A stretch of DNA of 39,285 nucleotides from an uncultured bacterium (lineage in GTDB: Bacteria > Planctomycetota > UBA1135 > UBA2386), in the NCBI GenBank assembly GCA_937906475.1, contig CALCZA010000126.1, forward strand, positions 1 through 39,285, in the 5' to 3' direction. The notes under the pieces were generated by a model that did not search any database, was not told where the DNA came from, and was given only the letters and a program-made list of their open reading frames with translations. Positions 10,001 through 16,829 of the stretch are shown here, in pieces. The position numbers were made by a program, and so were the translations under genes. Every line of letters begins with the position of its first letter. The first letter of the stretch is position 1.

Positions 10001-10199
10001 GTCGGGACGTGATGTCCTTTTCGACGACTTCCGGCGGCATTCCTGGGTAGAGCGTCACGATCTGCACGGCCGGAGCCTTGAAGATCGGCAGCAGGTCAGT
10101 GGACAAGCCGGTCAGGGCGGTGACACCCAAGACGACCAGGCCGAGGGCGGCCACTGCGACGAGGTAGGGGTTGCGGAGGGATGCGGCAACGAGGTTCAT
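7011..10199 (-). CDS. RND-family inner-membrane efflux transporter (AcrB/HAE1-like)
   Basis: Proton-driven pump of the resistance-nodulation-division superfamily; 1062 residues, the family's usual length. The ATG at 10199 begins MNLVAASLRNPYLVAVAAL, a typical first membrane helix; the open frame back to 10295 adds implausible basic residues. Family signs are TLYPGMPPEVVEKDI in the first porter region, a helix cluster from about residue 340 to 540, RGRAGTRIEITEKM at the start of the second periplasmic half, and LLFGFLTAAILVYLVMVAQ before the last helices. The TM4 motif reads GILIDQAIVVVEN: Asp407 is kept but the position of AcrB Asp408 is Gln. In TM10 the position matching AcrB Lys940 is Gln957 (GIVVQYSVLLVDF). 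First gene of the operon, ahead of the adaptor. Substrate unknown. Confidence 0.94.
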   Translation of the reverse strand: MNLVAASLRNPYLVAVAALGLVVLGVTALTGLSTDLLPIFKAPAVQIVTLYPGMPPEVVEKDITSRLERWTGQSVGIEHQEARSMLGVSIVKDFFREDIDPNSAMSQVTSLAVSDMFYLPPGTLPPMVMPFDPTASVPLCLLSVSSPTMTEKELYDVAYYEMRNRLQAIQGVIAPAVYGGVLRRILAYVDRDKLHALNMSPMDVVRGLRDQNVFVPTGNAKIGDTDYLILSNAMVQEITELNNAPLRVDEDGPVFLGDVAEMKDTNQIQSNIVRINGRRQVYIPVYRQPGANTLAIVDEVKARSQRILQRIRELDPKAHDLSMDVVMDQSVMVRDSIGGITWSAIIGGILVVLIVLLFLRSVRSSLIVLAAIPMAILGSLTALYFTGSTLNAMTLGGLALAIGILIDQAIVVVENVTRHIGMGKTPLKAALDGTKEVALPIFVASVTFVVVFYPVVFLTGMAGFLFRPLALAVVAATVTSYLVATTLVPVACSILLKAKAKKEGSFDRMANSYGGVVTKIQRLRWPVILVTIVVFGLSLLLARGLGTELFPPVDSGQFTVLMRGRAGTRIEITEKMTAEVEKVIQQEIGAIDQEGKNPDSDLRLLLANIGVLYDWPAAYTPNTGPMDSFLLVQLKEDRQKSAQEHANHLRTVLPDRFPGIEFSFDTGGMLTAALNLGLPSPINIKVQGTKLEEAHSIAKAIAATVKNVAGAVDVRVAQPLDYPALRIEVDRVKAGFLGITQDEVIKNIVTALNSSVNFAPAFWISPKNGNHYFMGAQYREDEIESVETLEDIPISMMNKSGVPQTALLKDIARIERTKAPAVIDHRNITRTIDVYANVEGRAVGSVAQDMEALLATSPDFLKLKEDFESRGYRYEFYGEVASMRDSFQQLLFGFLTAAILVYLVMVAQLRSFLLPLVIMGTVPLGLIGVVLALWLTGTNFGIPALMGLILMVGIVVQYSVLLVDFAVRLQREGVEIGEAVREAARQRLRPVLMTASTTALALLPLALGVIPGSESNVPLARAMLGAVAGGSVLALLVVPALYAVVGKHLNIRPETETAPSLT

Positions 10200-10346
10200 G
10201 CGCGGGGGGTCTCTCTGCGGGCGCCGGGTGCTTTCGCGAGCGTAGTTCCGAAGGCAAAGAGATCGCCTTCGAATAACAAGTAAGCAGCCTAGCACGCACG
10301 CGTACTATCTCTGCCAAAGACCTCTTGTTCCGGTCGGTTGCCGCGA

Positions 10347-10367
10347 ACAACTGTGAGCATCAGTTGT
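10347..10367. promoter_or_regulatory. Candidate operator: 7-7-7 inverted repeat
   Basis: ACAACTG and CAGTTGT are perfect inverted arms separated by seven bases. The repeat sits in the divergent region 148 bp upstream of the pump start. Its geometry suits a dimeric repressor, but no regulator is encoded next to it, so this is a candidate only. Confidence 0.3.
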
Positions 10368-10564
10368 CACGGTAGATGGTCCGCGAGATCTCGCTCCACC
10401 AGCACGCCTTGGCGAGGTGCCACCGGGGGTGATGTGGCGCAAATAGCGGGCGTTCTTATGGGGGGGCGGCAAAGAAGTTCGTCGCTTTGCCTGGGGCGAC
10501 CACTTCGCAACTCTTGTCGCGTGCCATGCCTGACGCCATTGTGACAGATGCAGCGAGCCAACGT

Positions 10565-10579
10565 CCACAGTTCCTGTGG
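10565..10579 (+). promoter_or_regulatory. Short inverted repeat just upstream of the phosphatase start
   Basis: CCACAG-TTC-CTGTGG is a perfect 6-3-6 inverted repeat ending 21 nt before the ATG at 10601. It could be an operator or a leader hairpin. There is no Shine-Dalgarno between it and the start. Confidence 0.25.
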
Positions 10580-10600
10580 CAACGAACGAGATCTTCATCC

Positions 10601-11182
10601 ATGCGCGTCGTTCTGATTATCATCGCTGCGCTGCTGCTGGCCGCCTGCGAGGTTTCGTTAGGGCCGACCCGTTCGCGGGTGTTCTTGCCGGCGATGCGAC
10701 TCGGGGATTTGGGTGGCTTAGCGAACGTCGCCCGCATCACGCCGGAGTTGTATCGAGGCGCGCAGCCAACCGCAGCAGGCTACTCGCAACTCAAAGCGAT
10801 GGGCGTCAAGACGGTGGTCAGCTTTCGGCGATTCAACGATTCACGCGCCGAGGTCGAAGCAGCCGGTCTGGCGTTCGTGCGCATCCCGATTTACGCCAGC
10901 ATTGGCTCGAACCCGCCGACCGACGAGCAACTGCGGGTGTTCTTCGACACTGTCCTAGATCCGGCGAAGCAGCCCGTGTTCATGCACTGCAAACACGGCA
11001 AGGACCGCACCGGCATGATGGTGGGCTTGTTTCGGATCGAGCGGCAATGCTGGACCAACCAAGAAGCCATCGAGGAGATGCAGGCGTTCGGCTACCACGA
11101 TGTGTTCCGCGACTTGATTGGGTTCGTGCGCGACTACGAGGCGCGCAACTTTGAACCGCCGCAGGCGGGGCCGTTGAACTAG
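10601..11182 (+). CDS. Lipoprotein with dual-specificity / tyrosine-phosphatase-like domain
   Basis: Predicted envelope lipoprotein of 193 residues. The leader MRVVLIIIAALLLAAC has a canonical lipobox (LAAC, lipidated Cys16), which decides the start at 10601 over the upstream in-frame ATG at 10487. The fold matches the cysteine-dependent phosphatases: ITPELYRGAQPTAAGYSQL, a beta strand VKTVVSFR, and the P-loop HCKHGKDRT (residues 129-137) with nucleophile Cys130 and Arg136. The opening phrase RGAQPT is characteristic of the bacterial/plant DSP-like phosphatases. The substrate is uncertain: phosphoprotein, inositol phosphate or phospholipid are possible. It is a single gene that converges with the alpha/beta hydrolase gene. 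Confidence 0.87.
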   Translation: MRVVLIIIAALLLAACEVSLGPTRSRVFLPAMRLGDLGGLANVARITPELYRGAQPTAAGYSQLKAMGVKTVVSFRRFNDSRAEVEAAGLAFVRIPIYASIGSNPPTDEQLRVFFDTVLDPAKQPVFMHCKHGKDRTGMMVGLFRIERQCWTNQEAIEEMQAFGYHDVFRDLIGFVRDYEARNFEPPQAGPLN

Positions 11183-11205
11183 CTGGCGACGTGCTAGCTC
11201 GGGGG

Positions 11206-11232
11206 GGGGCGGCGCCGTAGAAGTGTCGCCCC
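11206..11232. terminator. GC-rich hairpin between convergent genes
   Basis: GGGGCGGC (11206-11213) pairs with GTCGCCCC (11225-11232) across an 11-nt loop, with one G-T pair. It lies between the stops of the phosphatase gene (11182) and the minus-strand hydrolase gene (11287), next to a nine-G run. No T-tract follows on either strand, so this is a terminator candidate by position only. Confidence 0.35.
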
Positions 11233-11286
11233 GAACCGATGCGCAGCAAAGCGCTGCTGCCAGGCCACACTGGTTAGTAAACTCTG

Positions 11287-12186
11287 TTACTTCGTGGCGA
11301 GCGCCCTGGTGAAGAACGCGTCGACGCGCGTTTCGAACTCTTTCGGTATGTGCAGCCATGGCGTGAAATGGCGGGCGCCGGGCACAACCCACAGTTCCTT
11401 TGGTTCGTTGGCCGCTTCGTACAGTTGGCGACCTAGGGCCACCGGTACGATGTGGTCGTCTTCGCCGTGGATCACGAGCAGTGGGCGATTCTTCAGCGCG
11501 GCCAGGTAGTCGATTGGGTCCTGGCCAGCGGAGATGAACAGCGGCACCAGCGCGCCGAATGCCGGCGCAGTGGCTGCGGCGATGGCGCGATAACTTGGGA
11601 AGGTCGATTCGGCGACGACCGCACGCACCGCTTCTCGCCGCGCGCTGGCGACGATGGCGATGGCGCCGCCGAGACTGTGACCGAAGACTATGGTGCGTTT
11701 GGGATCGCGAGCCAGTGCGTAGTCGATGGCGGCTAGGGCGTCGGCGACGGTGCCGTCACGGGTTGCAGATCCTTCGCTCTTGCCATAGCCGCGGTAGTCG
11801 AACACGAGCACGGCAAAGCCCTTCTTCGACATCCACTCGGCATAGCGCGCATGCAACGTCAGGTTGGCTGCGTTGCCGTGGCAGTAGACGACCGTGCCGC
11901 GATGCTTGCCGTGCGGCGCCAGCCACCAACCGTGTAGGCGCGGGCCGTTGGGGCTTGCGAAGTTGACGTTGGCAGGGTGCACGTCGAGTTCTTCCCCGGT
12001 GGCGTAGATGTGTTGGCTCGGGTAGTAGAACAGGCTGTCCGCGACGCTCCACAACACCATGTAGCCGGTCACTGATAAGGCGAGCAGTAGGCTGATCACA
12101 ATCCGTAGCCTTGGAGACGACGATGGCACGCGTGGCTGAGTTGCGGCAGAGTCAGTGACTGCTGCGGAGTGGCGGTTCGGGCTCAC
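11287..12186 (-). CDS. Membrane-anchored alpha/beta hydrolase (ABHD13/Bem46-like)
   Basis: Serine hydrolase of 299 residues with one N-terminal membrane segment (about 28-46) and the hydrolase domain after it. Visible features are the oxyanion-hole region VYCHGNAANL, the DYRGYGKSEG strand-turn, the nucleophile elbow GHSLGG with Ser171, Asp244 in HGEDDHIVP and His273 in GARHFTP, which together make a complete triad. The GTG start overlaps the upstream sulfatase stop by 4 nt (GTGA), so the two are probably co-translated. The substrate is unknown. An esterase or deacylase acting with the sulfatase on a decorated glycan is a reasonable guess from context only. Confidence 0.88.
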   Translation of the reverse strand: MSPNRHSAAVTDSAATQPRVPSSSPRLRIVISLLLALSVTGYMVLWSVADSLFYYPSQHIYATGEELDVHPANVNFASPNGPRLHGWWLAPHGKHRGTVVYCHGNAANLTLHARYAEWMSKKGFAVLVFDYRGYGKSEGSATRDGTVADALAAIDYALARDPKRTIVFGHSLGGAIAIVASARREAVRAVVAESTFPSYRAIAAATAPAFGALVPLFISAGQDPIDYLAALKNRPLLVIHGEDDHIVPVALGRQLYEAANEPKELWVVPGARHFTPWLHIPKEFETRVDAFFTRALATK

Positions 12187-13949
12187 AGGCCGATGGTCGT
12201 CGCCAACGAGTTGGTTGAGACGTAGCCGCCAGGATTGTTGGGTGCGGTTGTGTCGATGATGACGCCTGCCGTAAACAACTGTTGACCAACCAGTGCTGCG
12301 TTACCGGGCACGTTGACGAGTTGCGTGGCGTTACCGGTGAACCCGGTAATGGCCAGCAGCATGACGTCCGCTGATGACGATAGAATACAGCCCTGGTGCG
12401 CGCCGATCACCGATAGGTTGAGCGGCAACGCGAAGCCACCGGAGTTAGTGTAGGAGTAGCCGAATGCAAACAGCGTGAACGACAGCGGCTTGCCACCTTG
12501 GATCGCGATCGTGTAGTTGCCGCCAAGCGTTGGGTTGCCGGTGGCGGAGATCGTGGGGATGCCAGTAGTGCCGACGCACGCGCCGTTACCAAAGACGGCG
12601 AAGTTGCTCCCGCTGCCAGAACCTCGCAAGCGGTTGATCTCATCGAGCAAGACTGTGCGTGCCTGCTGAATCGCCGGGTTACCGCTGTTGTTGAGGTTGG
12701 TCGTTTCCCACGGGTCGTTAACCAAGTCGAATAGCTGATCGCTACCGCCGGAGTAGCGATGAATCAGTTTGTATTGCGCATCGCGAATGGTGGCGTGGCC
12801 ATTGGTGTTGGGCGCGGGCCAACTCGTGCCGGTGAACTGCTCGGTGTAGGCAAACTGGCGCAGCGGTGCTTGCGTGGCGTTGCTCAGATACGGTTCGAGG
12901 CTGACACTGTCATGCACCGAAAATGGTGGTAGTCCCGACGTTGCGCTGGTCAGGTCGATCACGGTGGAGAACACATCAACCGCGCACGCGAGCGCCGTGA
13001 CTTCGCGCCCCGGTTGTTGCACGGCCGGACCCGAGATGATCAGCGGCACGTTGACGCCGCCTTCATACGGCGTGCCCTTTGCGCGCAGGCCATTGAACGG
13101 CGCCACGGACTGGCGTTGCACCGTGCCGTTATCGCCGATGAATACCACGTTCGTATCGTTCATGACACCGGTGCCCAGCGTCGAGAACAAGCGGCCCATT
13201 TCAGTGTCGAGCGACTCGACCATGGCGCGATAGAACGGGATGTTTGCTGGCGTATGCGTTGTGGCTTGCGGCGTCAGGCCAGTGAGGTTCTGGGTGTGCA
13301 GGCTGGCCGGTGGTGCGTGATACGGAATGTGTGGTGCCTGGTAGGTTAATACGCAAACCCACGGACTCGTCTGCGTCTGGATCCATGCGAGCGCGTCGTT
13401 GGTGTTCTGCGTCGTGCAGTAGTTGGTCGTCGGAGTTGAGACTCCGTTGATGACGCGCAGCCAATTCGTGTAGCTCGGGATTTGGCCTTCGAGTGAACCT
13501 GCGTGATACGAGTAACCGCCAACTGTCCGCGGTGAGTCCGGCGACGCGAACGCATTGTGCAAGTGCCACTTGCCGATCAACGCGTGGGCGTAGCCGGACT
13601 GCGCGGCGTCGAGTACTTCGGCCAAGGTGCGCTCTTCTGGCTGTAGCAAACCGACCGTCGGCGGGTTGGCGCTGTGTGAGATCCAGCGGCCTACTAACGT
13701 GCGGAACGGGTAGCGGCCGGTCATGATGCAGGCGCGCGTCGGCGAGCAGCTTGGGTTCGCCCAGGCATTGCGGAACAGCACCCCGTTGTTTGCCAGCGAG
13801 TCGATGTTGGGAGTCGGTGGCGGATTGCTGCCTTCTTGATAAGCGCCCACGTAGTCGACACCGATGTCGTCGGCGACGATCAGTAGCACATTGTGACTCT
13901 GTGCGAAGGCGGCATTGCAGGCGATCAGCGAGAGGAGGAGCGTACGCAT
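12183..13949 (-). CDS. Secreted arylsulfatase with extra C-terminal beta domain
   Basis: Hydrolyses sulfate esters; 588 residues. Signal peptide MRTLLLSLIACNAAFA is followed by LLIVADDIGVDYVGAY with the metal-binding Asp pair, then the active-site signature CSPTRACIMTGRYP, whose Cys68 would be converted to formylglycine. Other sulfatase landmarks are LIGKWHLHN, a SLDTEMGRL stretch and FIGDNGT. The enzyme proper ends near residue 445. The last 140 residues (about 449-588) are a separate Gly/Thr/Asn-rich domain starting FAVFGNGACVGTTGIP and containing PLNLSVIGAHQGC. I have seen similar tails on many secreted planctomycete proteins and suspect an attachment or sorting role, but that is inference. 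First gene of a two-gene operon with the hydrolase. Confidence 0.92.
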   Translation of the reverse strand: MRTLLLSLIACNAAFAQSHNVLLIVADDIGVDYVGAYQEGSNPPPTPNIDSLANNGVLFRNAWANPSCSPTRACIMTGRYPFRTLVGRWISHSANPPTVGLLQPEERTLAEVLDAAQSGYAHALIGKWHLHNAFASPDSPRTVGGYSYHAGSLEGQIPSYTNWLRVINGVSTPTTNYCTTQNTNDALAWIQTQTSPWVCVLTYQAPHIPYHAPPASLHTQNLTGLTPQATTHTPANIPFYRAMVESLDTEMGRLFSTLGTGVMNDTNVVFIGDNGTVQRQSVAPFNGLRAKGTPYEGGVNVPLIISGPAVQQPGREVTALACAVDVFSTVIDLTSATSGLPPFSVHDSVSLEPYLSNATQAPLRQFAYTEQFTGTSWPAPNTNGHATIRDAQYKLIHRYSGGSDQLFDLVNDPWETTNLNNSGNPAIQQARTVLLDEINRLRGSGSGSNFAVFGNGACVGTTGIPTISATGNPTLGGNYTIAIQGGKPLSFTLFAFGYSYTNSGGFALPLNLSVIGAHQGCILSSSADVMLLAITGFTGNATQLVNVPGNAALVGQQLFTAGVIIDTTAPNNPGGYVSTNSLATTIGL

Positions 13950-14268
13950 GGCACGGTAACTCTAACCTTCGGACGATTTTCGGCACGCTAGAGAGTGACT
14001 CTGATGCCGTTTGTGATGCTGCCGGAGGGTGTGTTTAGTCGCTCGCAACAGGCTTTCCGCCTCCTACCGCGGAATACGGAACGCGTTCTAGGTAGCGCCA
14101 ATCCAGTCGCGTGATGGTTCGAGCGTCAGTCATTGCGCGATCAGAGTCAGGCCGCCCGGGGCCGATTTGTTCAGAGCCGGGTTGTTCCGGGGGCCGGTAG
14201 TGGCGGGTTGGTCTGTGCGATGGCCGGCGTCACGAACCAGCAGCGACGGACTGCTGGCGCGCAAGCAA
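13950..14268. other. 319-bp intergenic region upstream of the sulfatase operon
   Basis: No gene is supported. It separates the NahK-like gene stop (14269) from the sulfatase start (13949), both on the minus strand, so it should hold a terminator and the sulfatase promoter. An 11-bp palindrome AGAGTGACTCT sits at 13992-14002, 43 nt upstream of the sulfatase ATG, and may be an operator. No T-rich terminator or clear promoter hexamers were found. Confidence 0.5.
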
Positions 14269-15372
14269 TCAGCGTGCCTCGACGGCCATCGCGTCTGCCA
14301 GTTCTTCCATGCGTGCGACCATGCGGAATTGCACCCGGGCGCGATCGAGGTTGTGGTTTTCGCGGCTGACCTTGAAGTAGACGTCGCCTGCCAAGTGGTC
14401 GGCGAGGAACCGCAGGCCGATGGTGTAGGTCACTAGGCGTGCGGCAAACGGCATTAGTTCCACTTCCACTTTCGATAGAGTGCCGTTAGTGCCATCGAGG
14501 TAGCCGTCGACGATGGCTCGATACAGATTCAGGTCGGTGCCAACCTTGCTCAGGTCGCGCTCATCTTCGTCGCTGGTTGCGGCGGTAAATCGCACCAGAT
14601 CACCGAAGTCATACAGCGAGTAGCCCGGCATGCAGGTGTCGAGATCGACGATGCATTCGGCGCGGCCGGTGCGATCACAGAACAACACGTTATTCAGTTT
14701 GGTGTCGCCGTGCACAGTGCGGGTCGGGATTTCGCCGCTCTGCAACATCCGATCGATGACGAACGCCATCTCGCTGCGCGCCGTCGCAAACTTGATGTCT
14801 TCGGCGCAGTCCTTGGCGCGATTGCGTGGGTCCTCGTTGAGTGCGTCTTGGAACTGCTGCAGTCGATACGGCGTGCTAAAGAACTTGGGCAGCGTTTCGC
14901 GCAGGTTGCTCGCGTCGAGATCTGCGAGTTGTGACTGGAACCATCCAAATGCCCTGGCGGCTTCAAAGGCCTGTTTTGTGCCGCTGCATTGGTCGAAGGT
15001 TGTGGTGTTCTCGATGAACCAATACGTGCGCCACTGGCCTGCGTCGCCGACCAGGTAAGAACGGTCTTCGTTGGTGTTGACGAGGTCGAGCACTCGGAAG
15101 CCGTCGAGCGTTCTGTTGCCGGCCATCTTCTTCCGCAAGTGCTTGCTGACGGTCTCGATGTTGTGCATGACCGCGGGGATGTCGTGAAACACCTTGTCGT
15201 TCATGCGTTGGTGTAGGAAGCGCACGTCCCTACCACGCTCGGACCAGGTCGAGACAAACGTGTCGTGGATGTGACCGCGCTGCAGCGATCTCACCTCCTT
15301 GAGTTCTCCGGAGATCGCAAACTGTTGCACGACATGGCGCAGTTCTTCGGACTTGGGCTGACGGTCTTTCAT
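14269..15372 (-). CDS. NahK-like anomeric sugar kinase (APH-fold phosphotransferase)
   Basis: Probably phosphorylates a sugar, such as an N-acetylhexosamine, at C1. The 367 residues have the aminoglycoside-phosphotransferase kinase fold: N-lobe GHIHDTFVSTW, catalytic loop HGDTKLNNVLF (residues 221-231, Asp223 as base) and metal-binding segment DLDTCMPGYSLYDFGD (about 243-258). The pair TKLNNV and DLDT-MPG-SLYDFGD matches N-acetylhexosamine 1-kinases much better than antibiotic kinases, so a resistance role is unlikely. The ATG overlaps the stop of the upstream HIT gene by 4 nt (ATGA). Together they suggest production and use of a sugar 1-phosphate, for example after mucin-like or amino-sugar glycan breakdown. 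The precise sugar is inferred. Confidence 0.85.
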   Translation of the reverse strand: MKDRQPKSEELRHVVQQFAISGELKEVRSLQRGHIHDTFVSTWSERGRDVRFLHQRMNDKVFHDIPAVMHNIETVSKHLRKKMAGNRTLDGFRVLDLVNTNEDRSYLVGDAGQWRTYWFIENTTTFDQCSGTKQAFEAARAFGWFQSQLADLDASNLRETLPKFFSTPYRLQQFQDALNEDPRNRAKDCAEDIKFATARSEMAFVIDRMLQSGEIPTRTVHGDTKLNNVLFCDRTGRAECIVDLDTCMPGYSLYDFGDLVRFTAATSDEDERDLSKVGTDLNLYRAIVDGYLDGTNGTLSKVEVELMPFAARLVTYTIGLRFLADHLAGDVYFKVSRENHNLDRARVQFRMVARMEELADAMAVEAR

Positions 15373-15698
15373 CGCAGGGGCTCTCCCGAATTAACGTGGA
15401 AGTGCAGGTGCTTGCTGTCTTGGTATTCGCCGAGGTTGGTGAGCACACGCGCGCGGCCATGCTCGGCTTCGATATCGCGCGCTACCTCGCGGACGACCGC
15501 CATCAATTGATGCAGCATTGACTCGTCGGCGTTACCTAGATTCGTCAGTGACGGTATGTGGCTCTTCGGGATTACCACGATATGCACGGGCCAATAGGGC
15601 CGCGTGTGGTGGTAGGCGAGCACCGTCGCTGTCTCGGTGACGACCTTGACGTCGGTGCGCCCGCTCAGCACCTCGTCGCAATAGAAATCCGAACTCAT
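15369..15698 (-). CDS. HIT-domain nucleotide-binding protein
   Basis: Small (109 residues) histidine-triad protein. The C-terminal motif HLHFHVNSG (His97, His99, His101) is the HIT triad; the central strand WPVHIVVIPKSHIPSL is typical of HINT/Fhit-like members. These hydrolyse or transfer nucleotidyl groups through a covalent His intermediate. It overlaps the NahK-like kinase by 4 nt and would be translated with it. Galactose-1-phosphate uridylyltransferase is a HIT relative, so a nucleotidyl transfer or salvage step acting on the kinase product is possible. A housekeeping adenosine phosphoramidase role is the alternative. Confidence 0.9.
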   Translation of the reverse strand: MSSDFYCDEVLSGRTDVKVVTETATVLAYHHTRPYWPVHIVVIPKSHIPSLTNLGNADESMLHQLMAVVREVARDIEAEHGRARVLTNLGEYQDSKHLHFHVNSGEPLR

Positions 15699-15805
15699 CT
15701 ACAGCCATCGAACGCCGGTCGGCCTGTCAACTCAAGTACCGACATAGGTTGCGAGTCGCCGAGGCTCGGCCCGGAGGCGAGCGCGGGGTGGGGGCGGCGA
15801 TGCAG

Positions 15806-15837
15806 AGGAGCGCTGGCACGACTTGGCCAGCGCTCCT
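15806..15837 (-). terminator. Perfect 12-bp stem-loop downstream of the HTH gene
   Basis: AGGAGCGCTGGC (15806-15817) and GCCAGCGCTCCT (15826-15837) pair perfectly across an 8-nt loop. It starts 16 nt beyond the stop of the minus-strand HTH gene (15853), the right place for a terminator, but has no T-tract. Its loop and 3' arm share ACTTGGCCAGCGC with the last codons of the HTH gene (15855-15867), so the hairpin may have arisen by local duplication. Confidence 0.55.
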
Positions 15838-15852
15838 GCTCGGCCAAAGCCT

Positions 15853-16206
15853 CTACTTGGCCAGCGCGTCGTTGATGACCGCGCTGATCTTCTCAAGCGC
15901 AGCGCGCATCTGCAATCGCTCGATCTCAGCGTTCTTGACAGCAGTCAAGATGGCGCCGAGGTCGCTGCCGCCAATCGACGGTGCTGCAGCCTTGCGGCCT
16001 GGCTTACGGCCCGGCTTAGCGCCCGCCTTGGCTTTCGCGGTGCCGCCGCCGGCATCCTTGGACTTGATGTTATATACCAGCGCGACAGTGCAGCCGACCT
16101 TCTTGGCGATGTCTGCTGCCGTCAATCCTGAGCTCAGCAGTCCGCGAATCTTACCTGATTTCGAGCTTGGGTCGGTTTTGCGACCTCTACGTTTCTTAGT
16201 TACCAT
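15853..16206 (-). CDS. Small basic helix-turn-helix DNA-binding protein
   Basis: A 117-residue protein with three visible parts. First comes a Lys/Arg-rich start (MVTKKRRGRKTD). Then a helix-turn-helix (about residues 17-48) reads IRGLLSSGLTAADIAKKVGCT followed by ALVYNIKSK, like resolvase- or homeodomain-type HTHs. An Ala/Lys linker holds two GRKPGRK motifs resembling AT-hooks. The C-terminal helix (ILTAVKNAEIERLQMR onward) looks able to oligomerise. It is likely a nucleoid-associated or regulatory DNA-binding protein. No target is known; the palindrome at 16343-16357 in its own upstream region is a candidate. A strong hairpin follows its stop. Confidence 0.7.
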   Translation of the reverse strand: MVTKKRRGRKTDPSSKSGKIRGLLSSGLTAADIAKKVGCTVALVYNIKSKDAGGGTAKAKAGAKPGRKPGRKAAAPSIGGSDLGAILTAVKNAEIERLQMRAALEKISAVINDALAK

Positions 16207-16631
16207 ATTGGGGATTCTGCCGACACCTCAACGGAAGCGAAAGGATAAAAGTATGCATTAGTTTAATTCTTTGCTCGGTCATCGCTCTGTCATTGCGTGG
16301 TCCGCACGTCGAATAGGTATGGCATTGCAGAGATTGCCTGCTCCATGCAATGCATGGTTTTGAGTGACTTGCCGCGATATACTGTTCAGTCGCACTGGCT
16401 TCGCGTGCTCTCTAGCCTGCCCTGCCGATGGGCGTTGGGGCATTTTGCTCCGGCAATGGCAATGGCAATTATCCAAGCATCCTGGTCGGCCCGTGGACAT
16501 CTCGTTCGTCGCCAATGATCGGCACCGAGTATTTGTGCTTTGTGTCTGCGTTAGCGAAGGCTTCGTGTTTCGCCAGGGCGTCGATACCGTCAATGCTGCG
16601 TTGGAATCATTGCTTGGGATCAAGGAAGCCG
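16207..16631. other. 425-bp intergenic region upstream of the HTH gene
   Basis: Several open frames overlap here on both strands, but none shows a known motif, so I call no gene. An AT-rich patch near 16243-16270 (for example GCATTAGTTTAATTC) stands out against the GC-rich surroundings and lies just upstream of the HTH gene, so it may be that gene's promoter. A 15-bp palindrome lies at 16343-16357. Confidence 0.45.
16343..16357. promoter_or_regulatory. 15-bp palindrome, candidate operator
   Basis: CCATGCA-A-TGCATGG has perfect 7-bp arms around one central base. It is 137 bp upstream of the HTH gene start and could be its autoregulatory site. This rests on symmetry and position only. Confidence 0.3.
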
Positions 16632-16829
16632 TTGCCCATCGATAAGTTCAAAATTCAGGCGGGGTTCGATGCGTTGGGTGGCGTGTGCGCGGCGATCTAC
16701 CTGTCGGTTCGCAAGGCTAAGCGCAATCCGCGTTTACCGATCGTGGCAGGTGCGATGGCCAGCGTCGTCGCGGTCATCGATGACTACGCTAGCCGTCAAA
16801 GTCGGCATTCGGAGAATCCTGAAACGTGA
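16632..16829 (+). CDS. Small hypothetical protein coupled to the DUF1289 gene
   Basis: Candidate 65-residue protein starting at TTG 16632 (LPIDKFKIQAGFDALGGV). The start is supported by an AAGGA Shine-Dalgarno at 16622-16626 with 5-nt spacing. The end is supported by a 4-nt GTGA overlap with the DUF1289 gene. The middle has two apolar stretches (FDALGGVCAAIYLSV and PIVAGAMASVVAVI) joined by a basic turn (RKAKRNP), which could form a small membrane hairpin. I do not recognise a family. The frame is open further upstream to an ATG at 16428, but that extension looks like noise. Confidence 0.35.
   Translation: MPIDKFKIQAGFDALGGVCAAIYLSVRKAKRNPRLPIVAGAMASVVAVIDDYASRQSRHSENPET

Larger units (their letters stand above)
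10200..10600. other. 401-bp divergent intergenic region (RND operon / phosphatase lipoprotein)
   Basis: No convincing gene. It must carry the promoters of the minus-strand efflux operon and the plus-strand phosphatase gene. I see two perfect short inverted repeats, listed separately, and a seven-G run near 10459. No clear -35/-10 pair could be assigned on either strand, and no regulator gene of the TetR or MarR type sits here. Confidence 0.6.

Noticed and set aside
14130..14215. Minus-strand frame ending RNNPALNKSAPGGLTLIAQ, resembling the tail of secreted planctomycete proteins
   Set aside because: No start and no upstream domain fit in the intergenic space; too short to separate from chance.
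14269..15372. Aminoglycoside resistance gene
   Set aside because: The catalytic and metal motifs match N-acetylhexosamine-type sugar kinases rather than antibiotic kinases.
16279..16623. 114-codon minus-strand ORF in the region upstream of the HTH gene
   Set aside because: Low-complexity, Asn/Cys/His-rich product without motif, overlapped by equally long frames on the plus strand.
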